DNA of 64,000 nucleotides. Source: Streptomyces halobius (GTDB lineage Bacteria > Actinomycetota > Actinomycetes > Streptomycetales > Streptomycetaceae). The position numbers and the translations under genes are program-made. The notes below the pieces were generated by a model. The model was not told the DNA's origin and did not search any database. It saw only the letters and a program-made list of their open reading frames with translations. The first letter of the stretch is position 1. Each line of letters opens with the position of its first letter. Below are positions 1-9,108 of the stretch, one piece after another. Location: contig NZ_CP086322.1 in the NCBI RefSeq assembly GCF_023277745.1, positions 3,782,001-3,846,000 of the forward strand, read 5' to 3'.

Positions 1-1164
1 GGACCGGCTGTCCAGGTCCTGCATCCGGCCCGCGTCGACGCACGGCTGAAGCTCCTTGAAGGCGGCGGGGATGGTCGTTCTGGCCACCTGGGTGCCGGTG
101 GCCTTGGCGACCAGCGGTGGCTGAATCTCGGTGTTACGGGTGAGGCGGTTGACGACCGTGGTGGTGTCCGCCGCCTTGCGGATCTGCAGTCGGTCCCACA
201 GCCGTACCTGCCGTTTGGCGGCGCGTACGGACACCACGTCCGGGGTGGTCACCAGCAGTGCGGCCTCGGCGAGTTCGACGGCCGCGGCGTTGGCGGACTG
301 CATCTGGGAGCCGCAGTCGACGATCACCACGTCATAGCGGGAGCGCAGCGCGGTGACGATCTGTCGGGCGGCCCGGTCGTCGACCTCCTCGGCGCGCTCA
401 CCCTCCTCCGGGCCCAGCAGCAGGCCGAGACCGGTGTGGTGGTCGTGCACCGCGTCCTGGAGGACCCGTACGGAGATGTCCTGGATTCCGGCCAGGTCGA
501 CGATGGAACGGCGGAACTGGACGTCCAGGTAGGAGGCGACATCGCCGGACTGGAGGTCCATGTCGACCAGCGCGACGCTACGGCCCGCCGCACGTGCGGC
601 CAGTGCCAGCTGGACGGCGGCGACCGTGGTGCCGACACCGCCCTTGGCGCCGGTCACGGTCACCAGGGTGCCGCTCGGCCCGGGAGGAGCGTCCTGGCCG
701 CCCCCCAGGTGCACCCGTACGCCCGCCGACCACTGGGCGGCGGCCTGCACCCGGGCGGCCAGTTCGTCGTATCCCAGCGGCAGGCCGACGATGCCGCGGG
801 CGCCCGCGTCCATCGCCGCGGAGAACAGCGCGGGGCCCGCGTCGGTGGTGATCAGCACCACACCGACGGCCGGGAAACGCAGCGCCACCTCGCGGATCAG
901 CTCCAGCGCCGGGACCGGTCCGATGCGTTCGTGGACGAGGAGGACTTCGGGGAGCCCTTCGACCGCCGCGGCCGGGGCTTCGGGCGGTGCGGTGGCCCCC
1001 TGCCCGCCGGCTTCGTGGGCGGTGGCCGCCGCCAGGGCGCCCAGCAGCGCGGTGGAATCGGCGACGGCGGGCGCGGGTTCGGCGTCCGGCAGCTGGCTGA
1101 GCAGCGCGGCCACGGCGCGGGCGGCGTCGGGGTCGCCGACCGCCGGGAGGATACGGATGGTCAC
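1..1164 (-). CDS. CpaE/TadZ-like pilus assembly ATPase (3' end outside window)
   Basis: MinD/ParA-type ATPase of a Tad (Flp) pilus system, a family thought to place the pilus secretion machine at the membrane. The gene runs leftwards out of the window, leaving about 388 residues. The GTG at 1164 starts MTIRILPAV. Residues 1-135 resemble a receiver-like domain. A deviant P-loop, GAKGGVGTT, lies near residue 173, followed by VALVDMDLQSGD and the Walker-B-like YDVVIVDCGS. The second P-loop lysine is replaced by Thr, which is common in TadZ/CpaE proteins. It follows the CpaB-like gene by 13 bp, so they are probably one operon. Confidence 0.85.
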   Translation of the reverse strand, partial: MTIRILPAVGDPDAARAVAALLSQLPDAEPAPAVADSTALLGALAAATAHEAGGQGATAPPEAPAAAVEGLPEVLLVHERIGPVPALELIREVALRFPAVGVVLITTDAGPALFSAAMDAGARGIVGLPLGYDELAARVQAAAQWSAGVRVHLGGGQDAPPGPSGTLVTVTGAKGGVGTTVAAVQLALAARAAGRSVALVDMDLQSGDVASYLDVQFRRSIVDLAGIQDISVRVLQDAVHDHHTGLGLLLGPEEGERAEEVDDRAARQIVTALRSRYDVVIVDCGSQMQSANAAAVELAEAALLVTTPDVVSVRAAKRQVRLWDRLQIRKAADTTTVVNRLTRNTEIQPPLVAKATGTQVARTTIPAAFKELQPCVDAGRMQDLDSRS

Positions 1165-1177
1165 CTGTGCCTCCGGG

Positions 1178-1894
1178 TCATTTGTCGCCGTCGAGGGTGT
1201 AGGTGCGCTCGCCGGGCGGGATGGCGGTCTCGCTGCCGGGGGCGAGCAGGGCGAGCCGTACGTGGGAGGCGAAGGACTCGGCGTAGGCGACCCGTTGGGC
1301 GTCCCGGGTGTCCAGCGCGAAAGTGATCGGCACCGCCGGGCCGCCCCGGCGTCCTGCGGTGGTGTCGCCGGGGTCCTTGGACTCCAGCGGTGTCAGCTTG
1401 CCGACGTCGATAACCTGGGCGCCGGCGACGATGACCTTGGAAACCGGCCGGTCCTCCGGGCGCTTGCCCTCGAACGTGGCGTAGATGTTCACCCGGGCAC
1501 CGGGATTGATCTTGCCGGCCACGCCGGTGGCGGCGTCGATCATGATGGCGATCTCCTGCTGTCCGGGCTTCAGCGCCGGGCGTTCGACGATCATGTCGTC
1601 CTGGAGCAGCGAGCCCTTCTTCAGCGGGGTCACCGCTATCTTGCCGCTGACCCTGTCCAGGTCGGTCACGGCGGTGGGCGGCAGCCAGCGCTCCGGCATC
1701 CTCACCTTTTCGAACTGCCCGGGATCCAGTGCTCGGTAAGCCGCGACATCCGCCTTGAGCCGATACGCCGTCTTCTCCGGCCCGACCTTGGACTCTACGT
1801 TCTTGATCACCGACAGTACGCCGACGAACGCGCCGACCGCACAGAGAACCGACAGGAGCAGCAGGATCACTCCGCGGCGCTGGCGTGAGTTCAT
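1178..1894 (-). CDS. CpaB/RcpC-like Flp pilus assembly protein (SAF domain)
   Basis: Pilus assembly factor of 238 residues, with one N-terminal membrane anchor (about residues 7-27, rich in Leu and Val) and an extracytoplasmic SAF-type domain. Visible family features are the segment LVKKGSLLQDDMIV-like at mid-protein (here TPLKKGSLLQDD) and INPGARVNIYATF. CpaB proteins are thought to work with the outer pilus pore or cell wall; in a Gram-positive its exact role is unclear. ATG 1894 was chosen because it begins just before the membrane segment; the reading frame stays open further upstream but has no membrane-protein character. Same operon as the CpaE-like gene. Confidence 0.85.
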   Translation of the reverse strand: MNSRQRRGVILLLLSVLCAVGAFVGVLSVIKNVESKVGPEKTAYRLKADVAAYRALDPGQFEKVRMPERWLPPTAVTDLDRVSGKIAVTPLKKGSLLQDDMIVERPALKPGQQEIAIMIDAATGVAGKINPGARVNIYATFEGKRPEDRPVSKVIVAGAQVIDVGKLTPLESKDPGDTTAGRRGGPAVPITFALDTRDAQRVAYAESFASHVRLALLAPGSETAIPPGERTYTLDGDK

Positions 1895-1970
1895 GGGGGT
1901 GGGACCTCGATCGGGACGGGGAGGGGAGACGGGACGGTCAGTTGTCGGGAGTGGCGGGCGGTTTGGGGTG

Positions 1971-3170
1971 CTACCTGCCCGGAGGTGCGGTCTCGTAGAG
2001 CTGCCCCGCCCCCGCCGCGTACGATCCGCCCGACATATCGGGACCTCGTACGTCCACCCGGCCCGGTCCACAGCGCGCGCCCTGATCGTCCGGGACGCCC
2101 TCCGGCGCCACAGGCGACAGACCGCGCTGCCGCAGCGCCTCGGGCGGCGCGTCGGGTACGGGGAACGGGGCCGGGGCGGGCGCCTGCGCCACGGGAGCGG
2201 GGGCATGGGCGGGAGGAGGGGGAGGCGAAGGAGGAGCAGGGGCCGTCGCCGCGGGAGCGCAGGCGGCCTGCGCCGTCCCGCGCCCCTCAATCGCCGTCTG
2301 CCCGGCGGCGGCCCCCAGGTGCCCCTGGCCGGCGGCCGCCCCGTCCCTCGCCGCCGGTTCCGCGCAGAACGCGCACCGGTCGCCGATGAGTTCCAGGCCG
2401 CACCAGCGGCAGCCCTCGCGCCGTACGGAAGCGACCAGTTGGTAGAGCACCGAAGGGTCCGGGATGGCCGCCGCGAATTCGATCAGCTTGTGGGTGCCCC
2501 ACCACCGGGCGGACTCGGCGGGCAGCCGCTCCTCGCACACCCCCTGCGTACGCCAGGCCGGGGCCAGCACACCGCCCACCCACTCCCCCGCGAGCTGCCC
2601 CCGGGCGACGGCGAGTCGGGTGGCGAAGCCGGGTGCCGGCAGCCCGGCCTCGGAGCTGTGCCGGTCCACGTGCAGCAGCCGCGGTTCGGGGTTGGCGAGC
2701 ACCGCGAAATGCGCGCCCGGCAGCCAGGACTTCATATGGGAGCGCAGATCCACCTCGACGCGGTCCAGGCCGCTGACACTACCCAGCAGCGCGCCCGCGT
2801 GGACGTAGTGGGCCAGCAGCCGCGTCGCGCAGGCCAGCACCCCCGGGCTGAAGTCGCACAGCGACAACTGCCGTAGCTGGCGGGCGAGCACGGCCACGGC
2901 CAATGGTGGCAGGTCCAGTGGCAGGATGGCGATGCGGTCGCTCTCCAGGAGCGCGCGCAGGGTGTGCAGCCGGCGGATGTGGTCCGGCGGGCAGGCGGCG
3001 GAGTACAGGGCGACGAGGTGGCCGTGGTGCTCCAGTACGGCGCCGGTCTCCGTCAGGGCGTCGTCCAGCGGCTGGAGATGCGGGGCCCGCAGGACGACGG
3101 CGGCCGGGGTCTGCCGGTCGATGGCGGGCAGCGCGAGGTCAGGGCTGGTGACTGCAATCGCGGTCGGCAC
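1971..3170 (-). CDS. Conserved hypothetical protein with zinc-ribbon and Pro/Ala-rich tail
   Basis: Not recognised as a named family. The 399-residue protein has a globular N-terminal part (about residues 1-230). Near residue 238 is a Cys4 motif, CRWCGLELIGDRCAFC (C-x2-C-x9-C-x2-C), typical of a small zinc ribbon. The tail from about residue 280 is low-complexity Pro/Ala. Start: GTG 3170 has GGGGGAG just upstream on the minus strand; the frame is open upstream to 3266 but without a better ribosome site. It ends 76 bp before the CpaB-like gene, so it is probably the first gene of the pilus operon. Its function is unknown. Confidence 0.7.
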   Translation of the reverse strand: MPTAIAVTSPDLALPAIDRQTPAAVVLRAPHLQPLDDALTETGAVLEHHGHLVALYSAACPPDHIRRLHTLRALLESDRIAILPLDLPPLAVAVLARQLRQLSLCDFSPGVLACATRLLAHYVHAGALLGSVSGLDRVEVDLRSHMKSWLPGAHFAVLANPEPRLLHVDRHSSEAGLPAPGFATRLAVARGQLAGEWVGGVLAPAWRTQGVCEERLPAESARWWGTHKLIEFAAAIPDPSVLYQLVASVRREGCRWCGLELIGDRCAFCAEPAARDGAAAGQGHLGAAAGQTAIEGRGTAQAACAPAATAPAPPSPPPPPAHAPAPVAQAPAPAPFPVPDAPPEALRQRGLSPVAPEGVPDDQGARCGPGRVDVRGPDMSGGSYAAGAGQLYETAPPGR

Positions 3171-3328
3171 GTCGCTCCCCCACTCCCTCCGGCCGCCGGA
3201 GGTCCCGGGACCGCGGATCGGCACAGCTCTGCGCCATCGGCGCCATACGTTCAGCACTTTATCCACGAGATACGCCCCAAGAGAACACGTTCTGGGCTAC
3301 TCGTCATGACCATCGGCCCCCTGGGATC

Positions 3329-3362
3329 TGGCATATACCGGTCCGGGAAATGGCACATACCG
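3329..3362. repeat. Pair of 12-bp direct repeats upstream of chitinase
   Basis: TGGCATATACCG (3329-3340) and TGGCACATACCG (3351-3362) differ at one base and are spaced 22 bp start to start, about two helical turns. They lie about 45-75 bp upstream of the chitinase -35 box, so they could bind a regulator such as an activator. This is inference only. Confidence 0.5.
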
Positions 3363-3404
3363 CCCGGCCGAAGACCGTGCGAACGACCGCTTCCGACACG
3401 ACCC

Positions 3405-3437
3405 TTGACACGGTCATTGGTCTGGACCAACTTGTAC
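3405..3437 (+). promoter_or_regulatory. Chitinase promoter with DasR-type operator (dre-like)
   Basis: A -35 box TTGACA (3405-3410) is followed at once by the near-perfect palindrome TTGGTCTGGACCAA (3417-3430). It closely resembles the TGGTCTAGACCA operator that the GlcNAc-responsive repressor DasR binds upstream of Streptomyces chitinase genes. It sits where a -10 box would be, as expected for repression; the -10 itself is weak. It lies 77 bp before the chitinase start. Confidence 0.7.
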
Positions 3438-3507
3438 CGCAAGCACAGGGGCCCCTGAGCCGCGCACCCGCACCACTCCCCCAAACACCCCCCACCCGGA
3501 GGCAGTC

Positions 3508-4545
3508 GTGGCTCGCGCAGGATCAGGAACAGTGCACAGAAGGCTGAGGACAAGGCTGCTGGCAGGGCTGGCCGCCGCGGTGCTGACGTCGGCCGGCACC
3601 GTCGCGGCGGGCTCCGCCAGCGCCTCCGAGGAACGACCGGCGAAACCGGCGGCACACACCGCCACGGTGCCCGAGCACGCGGTCACCGGCTACTGGCAGA
3701 ACTTCGACAACGGCGCCACCGTGCAGAAGCTGAAGGACGTCGACGACGCCTACGACATCATCGCGGTGTCCTTCGCCGACGCGACCGGCCGGCCGGGCGC
3801 CGTCACCTTCAACCTCGACCCGGCCGTCGGATACGGCTCCGTCGACGACTTCAAGGCCGATATCAAGGCCAAGCAGGACGCCGGGAAATCCGTGATCGTC
3901 TCCGTCGGCGGCGAGAAGGGCTCGGTGTCGGTCAACGACGACGCCTCCGCGAAGAACTTCGCCGACTCCATCAACAAGCTGATGGACGAATACGGCTTCA
4001 ACGGCGTCGACATCGACCTGGAGAACGGCCTCAACTCGACCTACATGACACAGGCCCTCAAGGCCATTCACGCCGCGCACAAGGACGTCGTGGTGACCAT
4101 GGCCCCACAGACCGTCGATATGCAGTCACCGCAGAACGAGTACTTCAAGACGGCCCTCGCCATCAAGGACTTCCTGACGGTCGTCAACATGCAGTACTAC
4201 AACAGCGGTTCCATGAACGGCTGTGACGGCAAGGTCTACGCACAGGGCTCGGTCGACTTCCTGACCGCGCTCGCCTGCATCCAGCTGGAAGGCGGCCTCG
4301 ACCCGTCCCAGGTGGGCATCGGCGTACCGGCCTCCTCCCGGGCCGCCGGCAGCGGCTATGTCGCCCCGTCCGTCGTCAACGCCGCCCTGGACTGCCTCAC
4401 CCAGGGCAGCGACTGCGGCTCCTTCAAGCCGTCCAAGACCTACCCGGGCCTGCGCGGCGTGATGACCTGGTCCACCAACTGGGACGCCTCGAACGGCAAT
4501 GAATTCGCCGGCCAGGTGGGCGCGCACGTCCACGGCCTCCCGTAA
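3508..4545 (+). CDS. Secreted GH18 chitinase
   Basis: Glycoside hydrolase family 18 endochitinase, 345 residues, with no separate chitin-binding domain. A Sec signal peptide (residues 1 to about 40: RRLRTR, a Leu/Ala core, then ASA) precedes a TIM-barrel starting at VTGYWQNFD. The catalytic strand reads FNGVDIDLEN, so the D-x-D-x-E catalytic core is intact and the Glu is the acid/base; the outermost Asp of the classical motif is Asn. VNMQYYNS is the substrate-site strand. GTG 3508 was chosen because GGAGG precedes it by 5 bp and it starts the signal peptide. It is likely induced by chitin breakdown products through the DasR-like site upstream. Confidence 0.93.
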   Translation: MARAGSGTVHRRLRTRLLAGLAAAVLTSAGTVAAGSASASEERPAKPAAHTATVPEHAVTGYWQNFDNGATVQKLKDVDDAYDIIAVSFADATGRPGAVTFNLDPAVGYGSVDDFKADIKAKQDAGKSVIVSVGGEKGSVSVNDDASAKNFADSINKLMDEYGFNGVDIDLENGLNSTYMTQALKAIHAAHKDVVVTMAPQTVDMQSPQNEYFKTALAIKDFLTVVNMQYYNSGSMNGCDGKVYAQGSVDFLTALACIQLEGGLDPSQVGIGVPASSRAAGSGYVAPSVVNAALDCLTQGSDCGSFKPSKTYPGLRGVMTWSTNWDASNGNEFAGQVGAHVHGLP

Positions 4546-4584
4546 CCCCCTGCCCCCGGGCGGCTCCAGGCGCCACCCCCCACA

Positions 4585-4618
4585 GCCAGGTCCCGTGCAC
4601 GCATGCACGGGACCTGGC
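4585..4618. terminator. Strong bidirectional hairpin between chitinase and protease genes
   Basis: A 15-bp perfect stem (4585-4599 with 4604-4618) closed by a 4-nt loop lies between two convergent stop codons, 39 bp after the chitinase and 42 bp after the protease. There is no clear U-run. Confidence 0.85.
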
Positions 4619-4660
4619 GTCTTGCGTATGAGCGCCTTGCGCAGGAGCGGTGACTACGTC

Positions 4661-5620
4661 CTAGCGACGGCCGGCCGACGCACCCGAGGGCTCGGGCAGT
4701 TCACAGCCCTCGGCGCTCAGATCCAGCTTGTTGCCGACGCCGAAGCACTTCGGTATCCCGTACGTCTGCTGGGCGTAGTTGATGCCCTTGCGCACGGTGA
4801 CCTTGCCGTTCTCGTCCACCTCACACGGGTTGTTGACGGTGCACCTCTCACCGCTCTCATTGCCCGTGTTGTTGACCGCCGCGACCTTGCCGGAGGCGGT
4901 GTCGATCACCGGCGATCCGGACGTCCCGCCGATCGTCTTGCACTCCGGGGTGTAACGGACCGAGTCCTTCCAGGTCCAGTCGCCCTCCTTGAGGTTGTGC
5001 ACAAATCCGTCGATGTTGCAGGAGTAGATCCTCTTCCAGTAGCCGGACACCACGCTGATCGCCGCCCCCTGGGCAGGGTGTTCGGTGGCCAGCTCCAGCG
5101 GCTTGATCTGGTACTTCTGCTCGATCTCGGCATACGTCGAGCCGGTCTCGTACAGCGACACATCGGTGTCGGTCATCGTGGCGTACGCGACCTTGGTGGC
5201 CTTGATCGTGCCCAGCTCACCGGCCGACGCGTCGAGCACGGTGAATCTGCGGCTGGACGGCCGGTCGACGACGACCTCGCCCGCACCGGGCATACCGCCT
5301 TCCAGACAGTGGCCGTTGGACATCACCAGGGCCGGGTCGTTCTCCTGCGACGTGGGCATCTTGACGATCGAGCCCGAGCAGTTGCTCAGCGCGACCGTAC
5401 CCGCGAAGCCCACCGCTTTGGACTTGCCCTTGGCCGTGACCTGGGCCGTGGTCCGGTCCTTGGCCTTGGAGTCGACCACGAGCTGCGACGCCTGCGTCCG
5501 CTCCTGCTCCTGCGCTGACTTGCCCGGATGGGGGCTCGCACCGGCCGGTCCGGCGGTGCCCACCAGGGCTGCGGCGCCCAGAACGGCCGTGGCCAGGGCG
5601 CCGACGAGAGGTCTGATCAT
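4661..5620 (-). CDS. Secreted trypsin-like serine protease
   Basis: Chymotrypsin-fold (S1/V8-like) endopeptidase of 319 residues. A Sec signal peptide covers residues 1 to about 30 (RPLVGALATAVLGAAALVG then AGAS). The catalytic triad is visible as His in MSNGHCLEG, Asp in TDTDVSLYE and Ser in GGTSGSPVID. Several Cys pairs fit an extracellular protein. ATG 5620 was chosen because it opens the signal peptide and has GGAGAGGA upstream; the frame is open further up to 5893 without signal-like sequence. It is divergent from the M14 carboxypeptidase, suggesting joint use in peptide degradation outside the cell. Confidence 0.9.
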   Translation of the reverse strand: MIRPLVGALATAVLGAAALVGTAGPAGASPHPGKSAQEQERTQASQLVVDSKAKDRTTAQVTAKGKSKAVGFAGTVALSNCSGSIVKMPTSQENDPALVMSNGHCLEGGMPGAGEVVVDRPSSRRFTVLDASAGELGTIKATKVAYATMTDTDVSLYETGSTYAEIEQKYQIKPLELATEHPAQGAAISVVSGYWKRIYSCNIDGFVHNLKEGDWTWKDSVRYTPECKTIGGTSGSPVIDTASGKVAAVNNTGNESGERCTVNNPCEVDENGKVTVRKGINYAQQTYGIPKCFGVGNKLDLSAEGCELPEPSGASAGRR

Positions 5621-5717
5621 GTGGGGGGTCCTCTCCGCATCTGTCACCGAAGGTCGTTGGTGCCCCTTCGGCTTTGTCGTGCGCATTGTTGGCGCCGACA
5701 ACCCTGCCTGGCAATGA

Positions 5718-5751
5718 ATTTCCGGAAATCGATGACAGATCAATGACAGAT
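5718..5751. promoter_or_regulatory. Palindrome and 11-bp direct repeats between two protease genes
   Basis: The perfect palindrome ATTTCCGGAAAT (5718-5729) is followed by two copies of ATGACAGAT (5732-5740 and 5743-5751) spaced 11 bp. Together they lie in the 263-bp divergent promoter region of the trypsin-like and M14 genes and could be a shared operator. A TTGACT at 5801-5806 is a possible -35 box for the M14 gene. Confidence 0.4.
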
Positions 5752-5883
5752 TGCCGGGTTCAACGAGGTCCCGGGGCCAACCGGAGCCACTCCCACAACT
5801 TTGACTTTCCCTCACCTTGACCCGCCCATGCCAAGGCTCAACACTGGCGCCGTCGCTACCTCTCACCCCCCACAGGAGACCGC

Positions 5884-7233
5884 ATGCGACCACGAATACG
5901 CGGCGGACGCATCACCGTCCTCGCCGCACTCTTCTCCCTCGCACTCGCCGCCCCCCTCACCGCGCAGGCGCAGAGCGCCCCGCCCGCCGGGCCCACCGCC
6001 TCCGGCACCTCCCTCGGCGCCGAACGCCCGCACCAGTACGAGGTGACCGGCCCCGCGACCCGCGCCCAGCGCACCGCGCTCGCCGCCACCGGGGTCTCCA
6101 TCGACGAGGTGCACGGACGTACCGTCGTCATCACCGCGAAGCCCGCTCAGGCCACCGCCGTACGCCAACTCGGCCACACGGTGAGCCGGTTGCCCGACCC
6201 ACCGGTCACCGGCAAGGGCTCCCCCTCCGGCAAGGTCAAGGACTTCCCCGAGGGCTACACGGGCTACCACACCTACGACGAGGCGACGAAGGAGATCGAC
6301 GGCCTCGTCGCCAAGTACCCGGACATCCTCAGCAAGCAGGTCATCGGCACGTCCCACGAGGGCCGCGACATCCTCGCCCTCAAACTCAGCAAGAACGTGT
6401 CCGAGGACGAGCAGGAGCCCGAGGTCCTCTTCACCTCCCACCAGCACGCCCGTGAACACCTCACGGTCGAGATGGCCCTCTACCTCCTCAACGAGTTCAC
6501 CTCGACGTACGGCAGCGACGACCGCGTCACCAAGATGCTGGACTCCCGTGAACTCTGGATCCTCCCGGACCTCAACCCGGACGGCGGTGAGTTCGACATC
6601 GCCTCCGGGAACTTCGTCAGCTGGCGCAAGAACCGCCAGCCCAACAGCGGATCCCGCCAGGTCGGCACCGACCTCAACCGCAACTGGGACTACAAGTGGG
6701 GCTGCTGCGGCGGCTCGTCCGGCAACCCCGGCTCCGAGACCTACCGCGGCCCGTCCCCCGAATCGGCCCCCGAGGTGAAGGTCGTCGCCGACTTCGTCCG
6801 CAGCCGGAACGTCGGCGGCCAGCAGCAGATCAAGACCGCCATCGACTTCCACACCTACAGCGAACTCGTCCTCTGGCCCTTCGGCTACACCTATGCCGAC
6901 ACCGGCGAGGGCATGACCCAGGACGACCACGACGCCTTCGCCGCCATCGGCAAGGACATGGCCGCCAGCAACGGCTACACGCCCGAGCAGTCCAGCGATC
7001 TGTACATCACCGACGGCTCGATCGACGACTGGCTGTGGGGCGACCAGAAGATATTCGGCTACACGTTCGAGATGTACCCGTCATCGGCTGCCGGCGGCGG
7101 CTTCTATCCGCGCGACACCGTGATCCCGAAGGAGACCTCACGCAACCGCGAGGCGGTGCTGCAGCTCGCGGAGATCGCCGACTGCCCCTATCGCGCGATC
7201 GGCAAGGAGGACCAGTACTGCAAGGGGAGTTGA
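5884..7233 (+). CDS. Secreted M14 zinc carboxypeptidase
   Basis: Metallocarboxypeptidase of the M14 family, 449 residues, secreted. Signal peptide residues 1-30 (ends AQAQS), then a propeptide-like region to about residue 125, then the catalytic domain. The zinc ligands are in HQHAREH (H-x-x-E) and [19 protein letters not shown] binds substrate; the catalytic Glu lies in [12 protein letters not shown] 5884 has AGGAGA 5 bp upstream. It ends 48 bp before a hairpin shared with the converging permease gene. Probably releases free amino acids from peptides made by other secreted proteases. Confidence 0.93.
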   Translation: MRPRIRGGRITVLAALFSLALAAPLTAQAQSAPPAGPTASGTSLGAERPHQYEVTGPATRAQRTALAATGVSIDEVHGRTVVITAKPAQATAVRQLGHTVSRLPDPPVTGKGSPSGKVKDFPEGYTGYHTYDEATKEIDGLVAKYPDILSKQVIGTSHEGRDILALKLSKNVSEDEQEPEVLFTSHQHAREHLTVEMALYLLNEFTSTYGSDDRVTKMLDSRELWILPDLNPDGGEFDIASGNFVSWRKNRQPNSGSRQVGTDLNRNWDYKWGCCGGSSGNPGSETYRGPSPESAPEVKVVADFVRSRNVGGQQQIKTAIDFHTYSELVLWPFGYTYADTGEGMTQDDHDAFAAIGKDMAASNGYTPEQSSDLYITDGSIDDWLWGDQKIFGYTFEMYPSSAAGGGFYPRDTVIPKETSRNREAVLQLAEIADCPYRAIGKEDQYCKGS

Positions 7234-7280
7234 GCGCGTGAAGTGAGCAAGTGAAGTGAACACGTGAGATGAGCGTGCGA

Positions 7281-7312
7281 GGCGCCCGGTCCGTCGATGC
7301 CGACCGGGCGCC
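7281..7312. terminator. Bidirectional hairpin after carboxypeptidase
   Basis: An 11-bp perfect stem GGCGCCCGGTC/GACCGGGCGCC with a 10-nt loop lies between the convergent carboxypeptidase and permease genes. Confidence 0.8.
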
Positions 7313-7341
7313 TTCACCCGCGTTCCTGGCCTCATCCGTGG

Positions 7342-8823
7342 TCAGACGACCAGACTCACCAGCGCCGCGACCGCGAAGCCCGCGACCGAGAGCACCGACT
7401 CCAGCACGGTCCAGGACTTCAGGGTGTCCCGTTCCGGGATCCCGAAGTACTTCGCCACCATCCAGAAGCCGCCGTCGTTCACGTGCGAAGCGAAAATCGA
7501 CCCCGCCGAAATCGCCATGATGACCAGCGCCAGATGCGCCTGTGACATCCCCTGCCCCTCGACCAGCGGCAGCACGATCCCCGCCGTCGTCACGATGGCG
7601 ACCGTCGCCGAGCCCTGGGCCACCCGCAGGACGAGGGACAGCAGATAGGCGAGGAGGATGACCGGGAGGCCGACGGTGTGGAAGGTGTCGGAGAGGGCGT
7701 CGGCGACGCCGCTGCCCTTGAGGACGGCGCCGAAGACCCCGCCCGCGCCGACGACCAGGAGGATGTTGCCGATCGGCTTCAACGACGCCGTGGACACCGT
7801 CTCCAGGGACTTGCGGGACCAGCCCCGGCGGATGCCCAGCAGGTGGTAAGCGAGCAGTAGCGCGAGGGTCAGCGCCACGAAGGGGCTTCCGAAGAACTCG
7901 ATGACCGAGCGGAGGGTGCTGGGGGCGAGGGCGACCGAGGAGAAGGTCGCGAGGAGGATGAGGACGAGAGGGGTGCCGATGATGGCGAGGACGGTGATGA
8001 GGGCGACCGGCTTTTCCCGTGGGGAGCCCCCTGCGGCGCTCTGCTCCGCGGCTACGGCGGCCTTGGCCTCCTCGGCGGCCTCGACCATGTCCTGCGGTAC
8101 GGGGACGAAGAGCCGCTTGCCGATCCAGGCGCCGTAACCCCAGGCGGCCAGTACGGCGGGGATGCCGCAGACGGTGCCCATGAGGATGACCCAGCCGAGG
8201 TCGACCTTGAAGAGACCGGCGGCGGCGACGGGCCCGGGGTGCGGGGGCAGGAAGGCGTGGGTCATGGAGAGACCCGCGAGAAGTGGCATGCAGTAGAGGA
8301 GGATGGATTTGCCACTCCGCCTGGCCGCCGCGTAGACGATCGGCGCGAGGACGAAGATGCCGATGTCGAAGAAGACCGGGATGCCGAAGATCAGGCCGGT
8401 CAGGCCCATGGCCAGCGGGGTGCGTTTCTCGCCGAAGAGGCCCAGCAGGCGAGCGCTCAACACCTCGGCGCCGCCGGAGACTTCGAGGATCGCGCCGAGC
8501 ATGGTGCCCAGGCCGATGATGATGGCGACATGTCCGAGGATGCCGCCCATGCCGGTCTCGATCACGGAGACGGCGGCGGATTTCTGGACCGTACCGAAGA
8601 GTTCGGTGACGGAGAGGCCGGCGGCCAGGCCGACGGCGATGGAGACGCCGAGCAGGGCGACGAAAGGCTGGAGGCGGACCTTGATGATCAGGACGAGGAG
8701 GAGGGCGATGCCGAGGGCGGCGACCGTCAACAGGCCCGCGGTGCCCGGTATCAGGGCGAGCAGTCCGCCGGTGTGGGGTGGTGACGATGGTGGTGGGGCG
8801 GCGCTCGTGGCGGCGAGGAACAT
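7342..8823 (-). CDS. GntP-family permease (gluconate/D-serine type)
   Basis: Secondary transporter of the Gnt family, 493 residues with about 12-14 hydrophobic segments. Family signatures include FGIPVFFDIGIFVLAP, AFLPPHPGP and GSATVAIVTTAGI. The family covers gluconate carriers (GntP, GntT) and the D-serine carrier DsdX. Next to RidA, a D-amino-acid enzyme and a D-aminoacylase, a D-serine or D-amino-acid substrate is as plausible as gluconate; the sugar-acid-like kinase in the same operon keeps gluconate open. ATG 8823 follows an ACGGAG site. It is the last gene of the leftward operon, 285 bp after ridA. Confidence 0.88.
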   Translation of the reverse strand: MFLAATSAAPPPSSPPHTGGLLALIPGTAGLLTVAALGIALLLVLIIKVRLQPFVALLGVSIAVGLAAGLSVTELFGTVQKSAAVSVIETGMGGILGHVAIIIGLGTMLGAILEVSGGAEVLSARLLGLFGEKRTPLAMGLTGLIFGIPVFFDIGIFVLAPIVYAAARRSGKSILLYCMPLLAGLSMTHAFLPPHPGPVAAAGLFKVDLGWVILMGTVCGIPAVLAAWGYGAWIGKRLFVPVPQDMVEAAEEAKAAVAAEQSAAGGSPREKPVALITVLAIIGTPLVLILLATFSSVALAPSTLRSVIEFFGSPFVALTLALLLAYHLLGIRRGWSRKSLETVSTASLKPIGNILLVVGAGGVFGAVLKGSGVADALSDTFHTVGLPVILLAYLLSLVLRVAQGSATVAIVTTAGIVLPLVEGQGMSQAHLALVIMAISAGSIFASHVNDGGFWMVAKYFGIPERDTLKSWTVLESVLSVAGFAVAALVSLVV

Positions 8824-8985
8824 CGGGGAACTCCGTTGGCGGGAGGAGGCCCGGGGGTCCGGGGGTGTCCCCTGGAGATCACGCCGGGCGGGACGGGTCA
8901 CGGCACGGCGCCCCCTGGGGTGCGGGTGCCGTGCCGTGCGGCCGGTGGTGCGATGTTCTGGCGGATGCTCTCAAGGCACGGTGGG

Positions 8986-9080
8986 GGTGGCTCAGCTCTG
9001 AAGGGACAGGCGGTCCCGGCGTCCCCGACGCCACCGCGGCCGGGTTCACGGGTGGCGCAGCTCTGAAGGGACAGGCGGTC
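8986..9080. repeat. Two 30-bp direct repeats between ridA and the permease
   Basis: The 30-mer at 8986-9015 recurs at 9051-9080 with one mismatch (GGTGGCTCAGCTCTG versus GGTGGCGCAGCTCTG). They are 65 bp apart in the 285-bp gap inside the operon. I see no gene there. They could be relics of a slipped duplication or affect mRNA processing. Confidence 0.75.
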
Positions 9081-9108
9081 GCCCGGCTGTGGAGGAACAG
9101 GTGGTGGC

